Shown here: positions 8,361-8,634 of the stretch, in pieces
Layout: each line of letters starts with the position of its first letter
Position numbering within the stretch: the stretch's first letter is position 1
Assembly: GCA_030831725.1 (NCBI GenBank)
Contig: JAURKN010000192.1
Span: forward strand, 1 to 8,634
Length of the DNA: 8,634 bases
From: Ferruginibacter sp.
Lineage (GTDB): Bacteria > Bacteroidota > Bacteroidia > Chitinophagales > Chitinophagaceae
Direction of reading: 5' to 3'
Program-made: the position numbers and the translations under genes
Notes under the pieces: generated by a model
Databases searched by the model: none
What the model saw: only the letters and a program-made list of their open reading frames with translations
Told to the model about the DNA's origin: nothing

Positions 8361-8390
8361 CCCTCCGAAATTACGATTTCGTAAAAGGAT

Positions 8391-8461
8391 TGGGTTATGG
8401 TGTAACGGTAGCACTACAGATTTTGATTCTGTCTGTCTTGGTTCGAATCCAGGTAACCCAA
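8391..8461 (+). tRNA. tRNA-Gln, anticodon UUG
   Basis: A complete cloverleaf of 71 bases can be drawn. The acceptor stem is TGGGTTA (8391-8397) with TAACCCA (8454-8460), seven perfect pairs; the D stem is GTG (8400-8402) with CAC (8412-8414); the anticodon stem is ACAGA (8416-8420) with TCTGT (8428-8432) around the loop TTTTGAT; the T stem is CTTGG (8437-8441) with CCAGG (8449-8453) around TTCGAAT. The anticodon at 8423-8425 is TTG, reading CAA/CAG glutamine codons. The discriminator base is A8461 and the next bases are CAA, so the terminal CCA is not encoded and must be added after transcription. It follows tyrS by 93 bases, with its own promoter and a terminator just downstream. Confidence 0.95.
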
Positions 8462-8467
8462 CAAAAA
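8446..8467 (+). repeat. First copy of a 22-base direct repeat (3' end of tRNA-Gln)
   Basis: Covers the end of the T loop, the 3' side of the T stem, the 3' acceptor strand, the discriminator base and six bases beyond it. It is identical over all 22 bases to 8613-8634, with a period of 167 bases. Confidence 0.9.
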
Positions 8468-8468
8468 G

Positions 8469-8498
8469 AAAAGTCCTGCACAATGTGCGGGACTTTTT
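8469..8498 (+). terminator. Intrinsic terminator of the tRNA-Gln transcript
   Basis: AGTCCTGCAC (8472-8481) pairs with GTGCGGGACT (8485-8494) around the loop AAT, with one T-G wobble. Three further A-T pairs (8469-8471 with 8495-8497) extend the stem to 13 pairs, and the 3' side runs into TTTTT. The tRNA ends only eight bases upstream, so this would end a short tRNA precursor. Confidence 0.88.
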
Positions 8499-8612
8499 GC
8501 ATTCAAGCGATGCAAGCTTGCTTGCAAAAGCGAAGATGTAAAAAGGAACTGGCGAGCGAAGCGAGTAAGGATTTTCTTTTTTACCCTCCCCCCATTAAGG
8601 ATCACTGAAAGT
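8499..8612. other. Non-coding, hairpin-rich stretch between the two tRNA-Gln 3'-end copies
   Basis: No credible gene lies here. TGCAAGC (8511-8517) and GCTTGCA (8520-8526) form a perfect seven-base inverted repeat. AAAAAGGAA (8540-8548) can pair with TTTTCTTTTT-type sequence at 8573-8581, with one G-T pair, enclosing a loop that contains GCGAAGC (8556-8562), a sequence known to form an unusually stable mini-hairpin in DNA. A C-rich run, CCCTCCCCCC, is at 8584-8593. Together with the preceding terminator this gives three stem-loops in about 115 bases, suggestive of a structured RNA or a repeat element. Confidence 0.45.
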
Positions 8613-8634
8613 AATCCAGGTAACCCAACAAAAA
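8613..8634 (+). repeat. Second copy of the tRNA-Gln 3'-end direct repeat
   Basis: Identical over 22 bases to 8446-8467, beginning AATCCAGG and running through TAACCCA and ACAAAAA to the last base of the window, so the true length of the match is unknown. The sequence before it (ACTGAAAGT) does not resemble the tRNA, so this is a fragment and not a second tRNA gene. It could be a tandem repeat unit or an attachment-site scar. Confidence 0.88.

Noticed and set aside
8348..8608. 86-codon plus-strand and 63-codon minus-strand frames at the right end
   Set aside because: Both run through the tRNA-Gln gene and its terminator, which fully explain the sequence; no coding signature.
8613..8634. A second tRNA gene at the right edge
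   Set aside because: Only the 3' T-stem and acceptor strand are present; the upstream bases cannot form the 5' acceptor strand, D arm or anticodon arm.

Overview
The window looks like chromosomal DNA from a member of the Bacteroidota. Three things point there: a PorU/PorV-type pair belonging to the type IX secretion (T9SS) world, which is confined to this phylum and close relatives; a Bacteroidota-style promoter (TTTG, 19 bases, TAnnTTTG) in front of a tRNA gene; and gene starts that lack a Shine-Dalgarno sequence and have A/T-rich leaders. I cannot place it more finely than phylum.

Layout. Bases 1-6861 are read leftwards. The order of transcription is porV2 (starts at 6861), then porU2 (12 bases further on, 1699 residues), then a 282-base gap, then the first 107 codons of a secreted surface protein cut off by the left edge. 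Bases 7017-8297 are read rightwards and encode tyrosyl-tRNA synthetase, divergent from porV2 across 155 bases. tyrS is followed by tRNA-Gln(UUG) with its own promoter, a strong intrinsic terminator, and about 136 bases of non-coding, hairpin-rich DNA. That stretch ends, exactly at the window edge, in a second copy of the last 16 bases of the tRNA plus its next six bases.

How the parts work together. PorV2 is predicted to be an outer-membrane beta barrel of the PorV/PorQ family. PorU2 is a very large secreted C25 (gingipain-fold) cysteine peptidase with its catalytic His and Cys in place and a T9SS-like C-terminal domain. By analogy with PorV/PorU, the pair would receive T9SS cargo at the outer membrane and cut off its sorting domain. 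The truncated gene at the left has the N-terminal make-up of a typical exported Bacteroidota surface protein and is a possible client, but this is inference from position. tyrS and tRNA-Gln are housekeeping translation genes.

The feature most worth a second look is the duplicated tRNA-Gln 3' end at the right edge, which resembles in plan the tRNA-3'-end repeats known downstream of the E. coli tyrT tRNA genes. No transposase, integrase, CRISPR array or clear anti-phage system is present.
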